Notes: a model not told the origin generated them from the letters alone. A stretch of 64,000 nt of DNA from Brachybacterium halotolerans (GCF_016623465.1 NZ_JAEDAJ010000009.1:1-64000); one strand, 5' to 3'. Numbered from the stretch's first letter, positions 18,162 to 26,929 are shown. Numbers and translations are program-made.

Positions 18162-18826
18162 CACGAGACCTCCAGGTCCGAGGGCGTGACGAGCCAGCCC
18201 TGGGGGTTGATCGCGGTGAAGGCGCCGGTGACGGTGACGGTCTTCCCGTCGAGGTCGCCCGCGGGATCGAGGACCTGCTTCTTCATCTCCTCGTTGAGCG
18301 CCGCGCCCGCGTCCTGGTACTCGATCTGGTTGGTGAACTGCCCGAAGCCCAGCGTCCCGGTGGCGTCGCGCAGATCGGTGCCGTTGATCGCGGGGCCCAC
18401 CTGCATGCGCACCGAGACGTCCTTCGGCATGCCGTCGACGGCGACCTCGCAGATGCCGGACTCGCAGTCGTGGACCTTGCCGGTGAAGGTCGTCGCGTAC
18501 ACCGTGTTGCCGGCGGACTCGACGCCCTCCTTCTTCGCGGCCTCGGGGTCCTTCTCGATGGACGCGGCGAGGTCGGGTGCGGCGACGGCCTTCTCGGCGA
18601 TGCCCTTCTGGATGGTCGGGAAGGTCTTGGGCCCGTAGGTGGCCTTGTCGAAGGCGGCGGGGCCGGAGGCGACCTCCTGGCCGTCGGGCACGACCTTGGT
18701 GCCGGCGACGACGAGGATCACCGCGAGCACGGCGATGATCACGCCGATCCAGCGGCCGAGGTGCCTCTTCTTCGGGAGGGTCGCGCGGCGTGCGGCAGGG
18801 CGCGCGGCGGGGGCGGTGCTCGTCAT
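18161..18826 (-). CDS. DUF2291 family membrane-anchored protein
   Basis: 221 aa. One N-terminal membrane helix (about residues 26-46) preceded by a basic cytosolic stretch, then an extracytoplasmic domain starting VPDGQEV. The blocks FTNQIEYQDAGAALNEEM and VTVTGAF with NPQGW-LVTPSDLEV near the end fit DUF2291, a family of predicted periplasmic lipoproteins often beside RbsA/B/C-type importers. Here a membrane anchor replaces the lipobox. Function is unknown; context suggests an accessory of the importer. First gene of this ABC operon, AGGAAGG upstream. Confidence 0.78.
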   Translation of the reverse strand: MTSTAPAARPAARRATLPKKRHLGRWIGVIIAVLAVILVVAGTKVVPDGQEVASGPAAFDKATYGPKTFPTIQKGIAEKAVAAPDLAASIEKDPEAAKKEGVESAGNTVYATTFTGKVHDCESGICEVAVDGMPKDVSVRMQVGPAINGTDLRDATGTLGFGQFTNQIEYQDAGAALNEEMKKQVLDPAGDLDGKTVTVTGAFTAINPQGWLVTPSDLEVS

Positions 18827-18983
18827 GGAGCAGCCTTCCTGTGCGGGCGTCCGGGGTCGGCGATGACCCGGGGCGCAGGAGGAGAAAGGAGGAGCGAGCG
18901 GGATGCTCGGGCGCGGCTCGGCGGTGAGCCGCGGAGGTGCCGGCGCAGGGGCCGACGATCGGGACGGGGCGGGGGCCGGCGCG

Positions 18984-19015
18984 GCCGGACGCGATCAGCG
19001 ATGATCGCGTCCGGC
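18984..19015 (-). terminator. Hairpin between the dehydrogenase gene and the ABC operon
   Basis: Perfect 14-bp stem, arms 18984-18997 and 19002-19015, GCGA tetraloop. It ends the dehydrogenase gene on the minus strand. I found no clear promoter with the shared operator between it and the ABC operon (18827-18983), so it may allow partial read-through into that operon rather than full termination. Confidence 0.7.
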
Positions 19016-19044
19016 GCCGCCGTCCGGGAGGGGACGGGTCCGGC

Positions 19045-20136
19045 TCAGCGACCGGGGAGGATGGAGACCTTCACCGAGGCGCCGGCGGAGTCGCCGACCT
19101 TGTCGAGGGCCTCCTGGAACTCGGCGAGCGGGTACTGGTGGGTGCAGATGTCGTCGAGCGGGAGCTCACCGGACTCGATCATCTTGATCGCGGCGGGCCA
19201 GCAGTGCGGGCCGAGGTGCGCGCCGAGGACGTCGAGCTCCTTGTCGTCGGAGATGATCGACCAGTCGACCGAGACGTTGTCCTTGAACACCGAGTACTCG
19301 ACGTAGCGGCCGAGCTTGCGCAGCAGGGTGAGGCCCTGGCTGACGGCGCTCGGGTGGCCGGTGCACTCGATGTAGACATCGGCGCCGTAGCCGCCGGTGA
19401 GGTTGCGGATCTCCTCGTAGACGTCGACCTTCGAGGGGTTCAGCGTGAGGTCGGCGCCGCACTTCTTGGCGAGCTCGAGCTTGTGGTCGTCGAAGTCGAG
19501 GGCGATGACCATCTTGGGGTTCTTGTGCACGGCGCCGATGATCGCGCCGAGGCCGATCGGGCCGCTGCCGGCCACGACGACCACGTCGTCGAAGGTCAGC
19601 TGCGCGCGCTCGACCGCGTGCAGGGAGCACGAGAGGGGCTCGGAGAACGCGGCGTGGTGCGGCGGGACGGACTTGTCGACCTTGTGGGCGCGCGCGAGCG
19701 GCGGCACGATCATGTACTCGGCCATCGCGCCGTCGTAGTGCTTGAAGCCGAACATGTCGTGCGGGCCGCACATCCAGTACCAGCCGCGCTGGCAGTACAT
19801 GCACTCGCCGCAGGGCACGATCTGCTCGCAGGCGATGCGGTCGCCGACCTGCACGCCGTGCAGGGCGAGTGCCTCGTCGGAGCCGGCGACGACCTCGCCG
19901 ACGAACTCGTGGCCCGGGGTGATGCCGGGCTGGACCCAGCGCTCGCGGTTCTCGTCGCCCCAGAACTTAGTGGCGCCGTGGTAGCACTTGAGGTCGCTCG
20001 CGCACACGCCCACGGCCTCGACCTTCATGAGCAGCTCGTCGGGTCCGGGCTCGGGGACGTCGAGGTCCTCCAGGCGGTAGTCCTCCGGCGCGTGCATGAC
20101 GACGCCCTTCATGGTCTTCGGGAACTCGCTCATCAC
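19045..20136 (-). CDS. Zinc-dependent polyol dehydrogenase, EltD-like (erythritol/L-threitol dehydrogenase)
   Basis: 363 aa from GTG 20136, 362 from ATG 20133; AAGGAG is 7 nt from the GTG and 10 from the ATG. Medium-chain alcohol dehydrogenase: catalytic zinc site C-ASD near residue 45 and GHEFVGEV near 75-82, structural zinc cysteines in CGECMYCQRGWYWMC, NAD-binding GSGPIGLG around 194-201. The overall pattern resembles M. smegmatis EltD, which oxidises erythritol or L-threitol to L-erythrulose. It has its own promoter/operator and ends at a hairpin before the ABC operon. Substrate remains inference. Confidence 0.85.
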   Translation of the reverse strand: MMSEFPKTMKGVVMHAPEDYRLEDLDVPEPGPDELLMKVEAVGVCASDLKCYHGATKFWGDENRERWVQPGITPGHEFVGEVVAGSDEALALHGVQVGDRIACEQIVPCGECMYCQRGWYWMCGPHDMFGFKHYDGAMAEYMIVPPLARAHKVDKSVPPHHAAFSEPLSCSLHAVERAQLTFDDVVVVAGSGPIGLGAIIGAVHKNPKMVIALDFDDHKLELAKKCGADLTLNPSKVDVYEEIRNLTGGYGADVYIECTGHPSAVSQGLTLLRKLGRYVEYSVFKDNVSVDWSIISDDKELDVLGAHLGPHCWPAAIKMIESGELPLDDICTHQYPLAEFQEALDKVGDSAGASVKVSILPGR

Positions 20137-20181
20137 CGATCTTCTCCTTCGAAACGCCCGGTCAGCGTGATGTCGTGGCTC

Positions 20182-20223
20182 ACACTAGGAGGCGCGAGCA
20201 CAAACGTCAAACACATTTGTTCG
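20182..20223 (-). promoter_or_regulatory. Promoter with overlapping operator for the polyol dehydrogenase
   Basis: Minus-strand -35 TTGACG at 20205-20210 and -10 TAGTGT at 20182-20187, spaced 17 bp. An imperfect palindrome at 20195-20223 overlaps the -35, with the same TTGACG core and flanking GAACA/TGTKC-type arms as the site at 14207-14233. Two near-identical promoter-operator units in one locus imply co-regulation, probably by the adjacent SorC protein. Confidence 0.78.
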
Positions 20224-20253
20224 CGACGTGTGTGCGGAGTCGGCCGCCCCCGG

Positions 20254-21192
20254 TCAGAGCGCCGCGGCCAGCACGGCCTCGGCGGTCGCGGCGTCGGTGA
20301 CGAGGGTGGAGACGAGCCCCGCGCGGCTCGCCGCGAGGATCGACGGAGCCTTCTCCGCGCCCGCGGCGACGGTCACCAGGTGCGGGATCCGGCGCAGCTG
20401 CTCGAGGCTCGGGCGCACCAGGCGATCAGCCCCGGGGAACCCGACCTCGCGGCCGGCGGAGTCCAGGAAGTGCAGGCAGATGTCGCCCTCGGCGCGCGCG
20501 AGCGACGAGTCGCCGCGCGGCACCACCGAGGTCAGGCTCGAGCGCGAGCGGTAGGGCGCGCCGACGCCGGTGACCGCGACCCGCGCCCGGTCCCAGAGGT
20601 CGGTGATCTCGCGGTAGCTCGGATCGGCCTGCAGCGAGTCCCACAGGCTCGCGCTGGGCAGGGCCGGGGCGAACATGAACCGCGGCGTCGCACCGGTGCG
20701 GTCGGCGAACCGGCGCACGAGCTCGTTGGTCTGGAACCACGGGTCGCTCTCCTGCTGGCCGCCGACGGTCGGAGCGACGACCACGCCCGAGAGGTCCGGC
20801 AGGCCGGGAGAGTCGCAGACGGCGTGGACGGTCTTCCCCGAGGAGAGCAGCAGCGCCTCGCCGGAGCCGAGATCGAGGGCGCGCAGCTCCTCGCCGAGCA
20901 GCTCGCCGAGCCCCTTGAAGTCCCGTTCGTGCTGGTCGCCCGGGGCCACGCGCACCTCGCGCACGCCGAGCACATCCCGCACCTGGCCCGCGAGTGAGCG
21001 CACGTCGACCGCCGAGGGGTCGAGCACCTCGAACCGGACCATGCCGATGCGCCGCGCCTCGGTGAGCAGCTTGCTGACCGTGGGACGGGAGATGCCGAGC
21101 CGCTCGGCCACCTCGGCCTGACGCAGGTCGTCGAGGTAGTAGGCCGTCGCTGCGCGGTGCAGGAGGGGGAGATCCATGTCGGTCTCGAGCAC
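20254..21192 (-). CDS. SorC/DeoR-type sugar-binding transcriptional regulator
   Basis: 312 aa from the GTG at 21192, chosen because AAGGAG lies 5 nt upstream. A helix-turn-helix at about residues 27-52 (AEVAERLGISRPTVSKLL) precedes a sugar-phosphate-binding domain like SorC/DeoR/CggR effector domains, with SSGKTV, GGQQ and GVGAPY segments. Such regulators bind DNA as tetramers and respond to phosphorylated pathway sugars, here plausibly erythrulose phosphate. Divergent to the FGGY kinase and adjacent to the dehydrogenase, it is the natural candidate to bind the two shared operators and the direct repeats at 21264-21303. Confidence 0.85.
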   Translation of the reverse strand: MLETDMDLPLLHRAATAYYLDDLRQAEVAERLGISRPTVSKLLTEARRIGMVRFEVLDPSAVDVRSLAGQVRDVLGVREVRVAPGDQHERDFKGLGELLGEELRALDLGSGEALLLSSGKTVHAVCDSPGLPDLSGVVVAPTVGGQQESDPWFQTNELVRRFADRTGATPRFMFAPALPSASLWDSLQADPSYREITDLWDRARVAVTGVGAPYRSRSSLTSVVPRGDSSLARAEGDICLHFLDSAGREVGFPGADRLVRPSLEQLRRIPHLVTVAAGAEKAPSILAASRAGLVSTLVTDAATAEAVLAAAL

Positions 21193-21263
21193 CGTGACTC
21201 CTTCCGCACGCCGCAGTTCTCCGAGATTGTAGGGGCATGGCCCCCGTGGCAGGATGGAGCGTC

Positions 21264-21303
21264 GTGACGCGCGGGTCAACAGCGGGTGACGCGCAGGTGA
21301 ACA
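21264..21303. promoter_or_regulatory. Pair of 18-bp direct repeats between divergent regulator and kinase genes
   Basis: Copies at 21264-21281 and 21286-21303 differ at two positions and start 22 bp apart, about two helical turns. Each ends in a GGTSAACA-like half. The first overlaps a minus-strand -35-like TTGACC (21274-21279) that would serve the SorC gene. Likely an autoregulatory operator. Confidence 0.6.
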
Positions 21304-21355
21304 CGACCCGCACGCCGCCTGCCCCGCCGCCAGAGCGAAGAAGCCGGAGGAACGC

Positions 21356-22849
21356 ATGCCCCAGCCCCATCCCGAGGTCGTCCTCGGCTTCGACGTGGGC
21401 ACCTCGGCGAGCAAGGGCGTGCTGGTCACGGCCGACGGCGAGGTCGTGCGGCGCGCGGTGCGCGAGCACGCGGTCTCCCGCCCCCATCCCGGCCACGTGG
21501 AGATGGACGCCGAGGTCTGGTGGCGCGAGCTGGTCTCCATCATCGACGAGCTGCTCGCCCCGGGGGACGTCGAGGTCGCCGCGATCGGCGTCTCGGGCAT
21601 GGGGCCCTCGGTGGTCCCGGCCGACGCGGTCGGCGAGGCCGTGCGGCTCGCGATCCTCTACGGCGTCGACTCGCGCGCGTCGGCCCAGATCCAGGAGCTC
21701 GAGGACGCGCTCGGCGCCGACGAGATCTTCGAGCGCTGCTCCCTCGCGCTGAGCTCGCAGGCCGCGGGCCCGAAGATCATGTGGGCGCTCGAGGAGCACG
21801 CGGACTCGGCGCGCCGCACGCGGCGCTTCTTCATGCCCTCCTCCTTCCTCGTCCACCGCCTGACCGGCGAGTACGTGCTGGACCATCCGAGCGCGAGCCA
21901 GACCGCCCCCTTCTACGACCCCCGCACCCGCTCCTGGGACGAGGAGCTGGGCGAGCGCTTCCTGCCGGGCGTCGAGATGCCTGCGCTGCGCATGCCCGCC
22001 GAGCAGGCGGGAGCCGTCACCGAGGAGGCCTCGCACCGGCTCACGGGCATCCGCACGGGCACCCCGGTCGTCACCGGGACGATCGACGCCTGGGCCGAGG
22101 CGGTGAGCGTGGGCGCAGACTCCCCGGGCGACCTCATGGTCATGTACGGCACCACCATGTTCCTCATCGCGACCACGAGCGAGCCCTGCCGCAGCCGCAC
22201 CCTGTGGGCCTCGGCCGGACTCACGCGGGAGGACACGCACGCGCTCACCGGGGGCACCTCGACCTCGGGGGCGATCACCTCGTGGGTGCGGGACCTCACC
22301 GGCGACGCCGACCACGCGACCCTCATCGCGGAGGCCGAGCGCAGCGGCCCCGGCGCTCGCGGGCTGCTCATGCTCCCCTACTTCGCGGGCGAGCGCTCGC
22401 CGATCATGGACCCCGGCGCGCGCGGCGTGATCGCGGGCCTCACCCTCTCCCACACCCGCGGCGACCTCTACCGGGCCGCTCTCGAGGCCGCGGCCTTCAG
22501 CGTCCGCCACCACCTCGAGGAGATGGCCGCGGCGGGCGTGCGCCCCCGGCGCGTGGTCGCCGTGGGCGGCGGCACGCAGGGCGGGCTGTGGCCGCAGATC
22601 GTCTCCGACGTCACCGGCGTCGCGCAGGAGATCCCGCGGCACACGGTCGGTGCGGCCTACGGGGTCGCCCGGATGGCGGCGCGCCTGAGCGGGCTCTCCG
22701 CCGCCGAGGGCTGGAACCCGTGCGACCACGTGGTGCGCCCGGACCCCGCGGCCGACGGCGCCTACGACGGCCTCTACGCCTCCTTCCGCGCGCTCTACCC
22801 GGCGACGCAGGGCATCGTCCACGACCTCGCGCGGCGCGCGGCGGACTGA
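21356..22849 (+). CDS. FGGY-family carbohydrate kinase
   Basis: 497 aa. The N-terminal phosphate loop GFDVGTSASKGVLV, then the substrate-domain block TGTIDAWAEAVSVG with the probable catalytic aspartate, and the C-terminal FGGY block GVRPRRVVAVGGGTQG followed by PQIVSDVTG. The family phosphorylates sugars and polyols (xylulose, ribulose, glycerol, erythritol). It resembles xylulokinase-like members but is not closely assignable. AAGAAGCCGGAGGA precedes the ATG. Divergent from the SorC gene. Either it offers an alternative entry, such as an EryA-like tetritol kinase, or it serves another substrate under the same control. Confidence 0.87.
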   Translation: MPQPHPEVVLGFDVGTSASKGVLVTADGEVVRRAVREHAVSRPHPGHVEMDAEVWWRELVSIIDELLAPGDVEVAAIGVSGMGPSVVPADAVGEAVRLAILYGVDSRASAQIQELEDALGADEIFERCSLALSSQAAGPKIMWALEEHADSARRTRRFFMPSSFLVHRLTGEYVLDHPSASQTAPFYDPRTRSWDEELGERFLPGVEMPALRMPAEQAGAVTEEASHRLTGIRTGTPVVTGTIDAWAEAVSVGADSPGDLMVMYGTTMFLIATTSEPCRSRTLWASAGLTREDTHALTGGTSTSGAITSWVRDLTGDADHATLIAEAERSGPGARGLLMLPYFAGERSPIMDPGARGVIAGLTLSHTRGDLYRAALEAAAFSVRHHLEEMAAAGVRPRRVVAVGGGTQGGLWPQIVSDVTGVAQEIPRHTVGAAYGVARMAARLSGLSAAEGWNPCDHVVRPDPAADGAYDGLYASFRALYPATQGIVHDLARRAAD

Positions 22850-22949
22850 CCTGCGTCGATCACTCCGGGCCCCGGCGGGTTCCGGAGAATACTTCCGCGC
22901 GGACGACGCGGAGTGGAAGACTCCTCTGCACCCGACGAAGGAGTCACGC

Positions 22950-24395
22950 ATGTCATCCCCCTCCCCCATCGGCCGCCGGACCGCGCTCGCAGCGCTCACC
23001 GCGAGCGTGCTCGCCGTCCCCGTCGCCGCCGAGGCGGCGCCCGACGCCGACTCCCCCGACCACGAGAGGCTGCGCGGCCGCGGAGGCCGGCACGGACACG
23101 GTCATGGTCATGGTCGCGACCACGGCGGAGGCCACGGGACCCGGCCCGTCGCCGCCCTCTCCCCGCCCGACGGGCCCTTCACCCCGGACTGCCCGCGCGG
23201 CGTCTCCTGCGACGTGCGTCTTGCGGCCTACGAGTCCACGGGCGAGGACCCGCAGGACTACGCGAACTTTACGCTGGGCGGGCGCACCGCCCGGGACATC
23301 ACGAGCATCGTCGTCCACGACACCGAGGAGACCTACGAGGGCACGGTCCGGATCTTCCAGGATCCCGCGAGCCAGACCTCGATCCACTACGTGATCAGAG
23401 AGGACGGCCACATCACGCAGATGGTGCGCGTCCAGGACATGGCCTGGCACGCCGGGAACTGGACCTTCAACCAGTCCTCGATCGGCATCGAGATCATCGG
23501 CTACGCGGAGAAGGCGGAGTCCTTCACCGCCGCCCAGTACGAGGCGACCGGGAAGCTCATCGCCCACCTGTGCCGCCGATACGACATCCCCCGCGACCGC
23601 GAGCACGTGGTCGCGCACGAGGACATCCCGGGGTCGTCGGCCGCGAGCCAGGCCGCGATGCACTGGGACCCCGGCGCCTACTTCGACTGGGCGGCGCTCC
23701 TGCAGGGCGCGGGGATCCGCGTGCCGCGGGCGACGACGGGTCGGCTGCGCGAGGTCGCGACCATCGCCCCCTCACTGCGCTCGAACACCCTCGCCCTCAC
23801 GAGCTGCACCGAAGACGGCGGCGCCCTCCCCGCGCACGGCGCCTCCGCGGTGCCCGTGCGCACGGCGCCGCGCGATGACGCTCCCCTGCTCGTCGACCCG
23901 GCCCTCGCGGCCGACGACACCCCGAACGGCGGCAGCGACCGCATCTGCGACTGGGGCGCGCAGCTCGCGCACGGCCAGTCCTTCGCGATCGCGCAGCAGC
24001 AGCGTGACTGGGTGGGGCTGTGGATCGGCGGCGAGATCGGCTGGGTGCGCCGCACCGACGCGGGTGGTCGGGCCACGATCGCCCAGGGCCCGCGTCGGGC
24101 CCGGAGGGTGGCGCCCCGCGGCTCCGCCCCGGTTCGGCCGACGGGCTCCGCCTACCCGGCGCAGTCCGCCTTCGAGGAGGCGGGACTGGAGCCCTCGAGC
24201 ACCGATCCCCTGCCCTACGAGCTCGCTCCCGGACAGTCGTACGTGGTCGAGGACGAGGTGCGCGGCAGCTACTACTGGGCGCCCGACGTCGACGGCACGG
24301 GCGGGATGTGGGTCCGCGACGACACCCGCTGGCTGCGCGTGAGCATCAACCACCGCTTCGGCTTCGTGCGGGAGAGCGAGGTCCGGGACGTGTGA
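22950..24395 (+). CDS. Secreted N-acetylmuramoyl-L-alanine amidase (Amidase_2/PGRP fold) with His-rich linker
   Basis: 481 aa. A signal peptide with RR followed by a hydrophobic core (residues 9-30) could use Sec or Tat. Residues 48-62 are rich in HG repeats. The Amidase_2 domain spans about 110-250: zinc ligands probably H123 (VVHDTEE), H223 (AHEDIPG) and D240 (WDPGAYFDW), with HYVIREDG and WHAGNW between. The C-terminal half (about 260-481) looks like two SH3-like wall-binding modules, each with a conserved tryptophan-rich strand (WVGLW, YYWAPD). Likely cleaves peptidoglycan stem peptides in cell-wall turnover. Stands alone with AAGGAG before the ATG. Confidence 0.87.
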   Translation: MSSPSPIGRRTALAALTASVLAVPVAAEAAPDADSPDHERLRGRGGRHGHGHGHGRDHGGGHGTRPVAALSPPDGPFTPDCPRGVSCDVRLAAYESTGEDPQDYANFTLGGRTARDITSIVVHDTEETYEGTVRIFQDPASQTSIHYVIREDGHITQMVRVQDMAWHAGNWTFNQSSIGIEIIGYAEKAESFTAAQYEATGKLIAHLCRRYDIPRDREHVVAHEDIPGSSAASQAAMHWDPGAYFDWAALLQGAGIRVPRATTGRLREVATIAPSLRSNTLALTSCTEDGGALPAHGASAVPVRTAPRDDAPLLVDPALAADDTPNGGSDRICDWGAQLAHGQSFAIAQQQRDWVGLWIGGEIGWVRRTDAGGRATIAQGPRRARRVAPRGSAPVRPTGSAYPAQSAFEEAGLEPSSTDPLPYELAPGQSYVVEDEVRGSYYWAPDVDGTGGMWVRDDTRWLRVSINHRFGFVRESEVRDV

Positions 24396-24415
24396 CCCGG
24401 ATGCAGACGCGGGAA

Positions 24416-24448
24416 GGGCGGGGCACCGGATGCTCCGATGCCCCGCCC
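24416..24448. terminator. Bidirectional terminator between amidase and glpK genes
   Basis: Arms 24416-24425 and 24439-24448 pair perfectly; inside, CGGA and TCCG extend the stem past one mismatch to a 3-nt loop. Convergent genes flank it. Confidence 0.8.
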
Positions 24449-24489
24449 CGTCGACCTCTCGGCCCGTCGGCCGAACGACTGACCGATGC

Positions 24490-26025
24490 TCAGGCGGTCG
24501 CGGCCTCCACGTCCTCGTCGACCCAGTCGAAGGTCTTGGTGACGGCCTTCTTCCACAGCCGCAGCGAGCGCTCGCGGGTCTCGGGATCCATGTCGGGCTC
24601 CCAGCGCTTGCCCTCGGCCCAGTTGTCGATGACGTCCTGCTCGCCGTCCCAGTAGCCCACCGCGATGCCGGCGGCGTAGGCGGCGCCGAGCGCGGTGGTC
24701 TCGATGACCTCCGGGCGCACCACGGGCACGCCCAGGATGTCGGCCTGGAACTGCATGAGGGTCTCGTTCTGGACCATGCCGCCGTCGACCTTGAGCTCGG
24801 TGAGGTCCACGCCGGAGTCGGCGTTCATGGCCTCGAGCACCTCGGCCGACTGGAAGGCGGTGGCCTCCAGGGTCGCCCGCGCGATGTGGTTCTTGTTGAT
24901 GTACCGCGTCATGCCGACGATCGCGCCGCGGGCGTCGGAGCGCCAGTACGGGGCGAACAGCCCGGAGAAGGCGGGGACGACGTAGCAGCCGCCGTTGTCG
25001 TCGACCTTCTTGGCGAGGTCCTCGATCTCCGGGGCGCTCTTGATGAGGCCCAGGTTGTCGCGCACCCACTGCACGAGGGAGCCGGTGACGGCGATCGAGC
25101 CCTCGAGCGCGTAGACCGGCTTGCTGTCGCCGATCTTGTAGGCGACGGTGGTGAGCAGCCCGTTCTCGCTGCGCACCAGCTCCTCGCCCGTGTTGATGAG
25201 CATGAAGTTGCCGGTGCCGTAGGTGTTCTTGGCCTGGCCCACCTCGAAGCACGCCTGCCCGAAGGTCGCGGCCTGCTGATCGCCGAGGATGCCGGCGATC
25301 GGGGTGTCGATGAGCAGGTCGTTCTTGCGGCCGTACCCGTAGACCTCGGAGGAGGACTTGATCTCGGGGAGCATGGACAGCGGGATGCCCATGTCCTTCG
25401 CGATGTCCTCGTTCCAGTCGAGGGTGTCGATGTTCATGAGCATCGTGCGGGAGGCGTTGGTGACGTCGGTGACGTGCACGCCGCCGTTCTGGCCGCCGGT
25501 GAGGTTCCACAGGACCCACGAGTCGGTGTTGCCGAAGATCAGGTCCCCGGCCTCGGCCTTCTCGCGCGCGCCCTCGACGTTGTCGAGGATCCACTTGACC
25601 TTGGGGCCGGAGAAGTAGGTCGCGAGCGGGAGGCCCACGCGCTCCTTGTACTTGTCGGCGCCCTCGTCGCCCGCGAGCTCGTTGCAGATCTTCTGCGTAC
25701 GGGTGTCCTGCCAGACGATCGCGTTGTAGACGGGCTCGCCGGTGTTCTTGTCCCAGACCACCGCGGTCTCGCGCTGGTTGGTGATGCCCACGGCGGCGAG
25801 CTGGTGGCGGTTGATCTCCGCCTGCTGGAGCGCATCGGCGACGACCGCGCGGGTGTTGCGCCAGATCTCCACCGGATCGTGCTCGACCCACCCGGACTTC
25901 GGGAAGATCTGCTCGTGCTCCTTCTGGCCGGTGGCCACGATCTGGCCGCCGTGATCGAAGACGATCGCGCGGGTCGAGGTGGTGCCCTGGTCGATCGCCA
26001 GGATGAACTTCTTCTCGTCAGTCAC
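24490..26025 (-). CDS. glpK: Glycerol kinase
   Basis: 511 aa, close to the usual 500. N-terminal ATP motif [15 protein letters not shown], glycerol-site blocks [10 protein letters not shown] and IVWQDTRT, and the FGGY signature region [19 protein letters not shown]. Converts glycerol and ATP to glycerol 3-phosphate in the cytosol. The full order glpD-glpF-glpK on the minus strand forms a complete glycerol uptake and oxidation operon; the gap to glpF is 67 bp. A GGAGTTTCC stretch precedes the ATG. Confidence 0.97.
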   Translation of the reverse strand: MTDEKKFILAIDQGTTSTRAIVFDHGGQIVATGQKEHEQIFPKSGWVEHDPVEIWRNTRAVVADALQQAEINRHQLAAVGITNQRETAVVWDKNTGEPVYNAIVWQDTRTQKICNELAGDEGADKYKERVGLPLATYFSGPKVKWILDNVEGAREKAEAGDLIFGNTDSWVLWNLTGGQNGGVHVTDVTNASRTMLMNIDTLDWNEDIAKDMGIPLSMLPEIKSSSEVYGYGRKNDLLIDTPIAGILGDQQAATFGQACFEVGQAKNTYGTGNFMLINTGEELVRSENGLLTTVAYKIGDSKPVYALEGSIAVTGSLVQWVRDNLGLIKSAPEIEDLAKKVDDNGGCYVVPAFSGLFAPYWRSDARGAIVGMTRYINKNHIARATLEATAFQSAEVLEAMNADSGVDLTELKVDGGMVQNETLMQFQADILGVPVVRPEVIETTALGAAYAAGIAVGYWDGEQDVIDNWAEGKRWEPDMDPETRERSLRLWKKAVTKTFDWVDEDVEAATA

Positions 26026-26092
26026 GGAAACTCCTTCAGTCCCTTGCTGCGGTGATGGTGTCGGTGAAGCGGGTGCTCGTGGGGAGCCGGTC

Positions 26093-26824
26093 TCAGAATC
26101 CCATCAGGACGACGAGGCCGGCGATGATCGCGCCGATCACGGGGCCGACGATCGGCACCCAGGCGTAGCTCCAGTCGGAGCCGCCCTTGCCCTTGATGGG
26201 CACGAGCGCGTGGGCGATGCGGGGCCCGAGGTCGCGCGCGGGGTTGATGGCGTATCCCGTCGGCCCGCCGAGGGAGGCGCCGATGGCGACGACCAGGAGG
26301 GCGACGGCGAGCGGGCCGAGCTGGCTGGGCGTGTTGCCGAAGTTCAGGATGATGAACACGAGCACGAAGGTCGCGATGATCTCGGTGAGCACGTTCCAGC
26401 CGTAGCTGCGGATACCGGGGGCCGTCGAGAACGTCCCCAGCACGGTGGCCTGGTCCTCGGTCTGGTCGTAGTGGTTGCGATAGGCGAGCCAGACGAACAC
26501 GGCGCCCAGGAAGGCTCCGATCATCTCCGCCGCGAAGTAGGCGAGCGTGGTGCCCACCGTGATCGGGATGCCGGGCGCGTACTCGCCGGCGCCCGAGACC
26601 AGCAGGCCGATGGTGACGGCGGGGTTCAGGTGCGCGCCGGTCTTGTACGCGGCGTAGACGCCGACGAACACGCCGAGGCCCCAGCCCCAGTGGATCATCA
26701 GCGGGCCGCCGCCGTGGCCGCCCGTCTTCGCCAGGGTGTGGTTCGCGACGACGCCGCAGCCCAGCAGCGTCAGCATCGCGGTGCCCATGATCTCGTAGAT
26801 CATGATCGTGCCGATGGTTCCCAT
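26093..26824 (-). CDS. glpF: Glycerol uptake facilitator (aquaglyceroporin)
   Basis: 243 aa, six membrane helices plus two half-helices. NPA motifs at N67 (HLNPAV) and N194 ([10 protein letters not shown]); the aspartate after the second NPAR (D198) marks glycerol-conducting rather than water-only channels. An insert of about 30 residues (around 115-140) lies between helices 3 and 4, longer than in E. coli GlpF, but common in Gram-positives. Sits between glpD and glpK. Confidence 0.95.
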   Translation of the reverse strand: MGTIGTIMIYEIMGTAMLTLLGCGVVANHTLAKTGGHGGGPLMIHWGWGLGVFVGVYAAYKTGAHLNPAVTIGLLVSGAGEYAPGIPITVGTTLAYFAAEMIGAFLGAVFVWLAYRNHYDQTEDQATVLGTFSTAPGIRSYGWNVLTEIIATFVLVFIILNFGNTPSQLGPLAVALLVVAIGASLGGPTGYAINPARDLGPRIAHALVPIKGKGGSDWSYAWVPIVGPVIGAIIAGLVVLMGF

Positions 26825-26929
26825 GGGTTCTCCTCGTCGAGTGGGATGCCGCAGCGGTGCGGCCAGATGGAAGGGTCCCGCGCGCGGCCATCGGGACCGC
26901 GCGCGGGGTGGTCGGTCAGCGACCGGGTG

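Noticed and set aside
15300-18638. A 1112-codon open frame on the plus strand
   Set aside because: Low-complexity His/Glu/Arg composition antisense to the ABC importer genes, a typical high-GC shadow.
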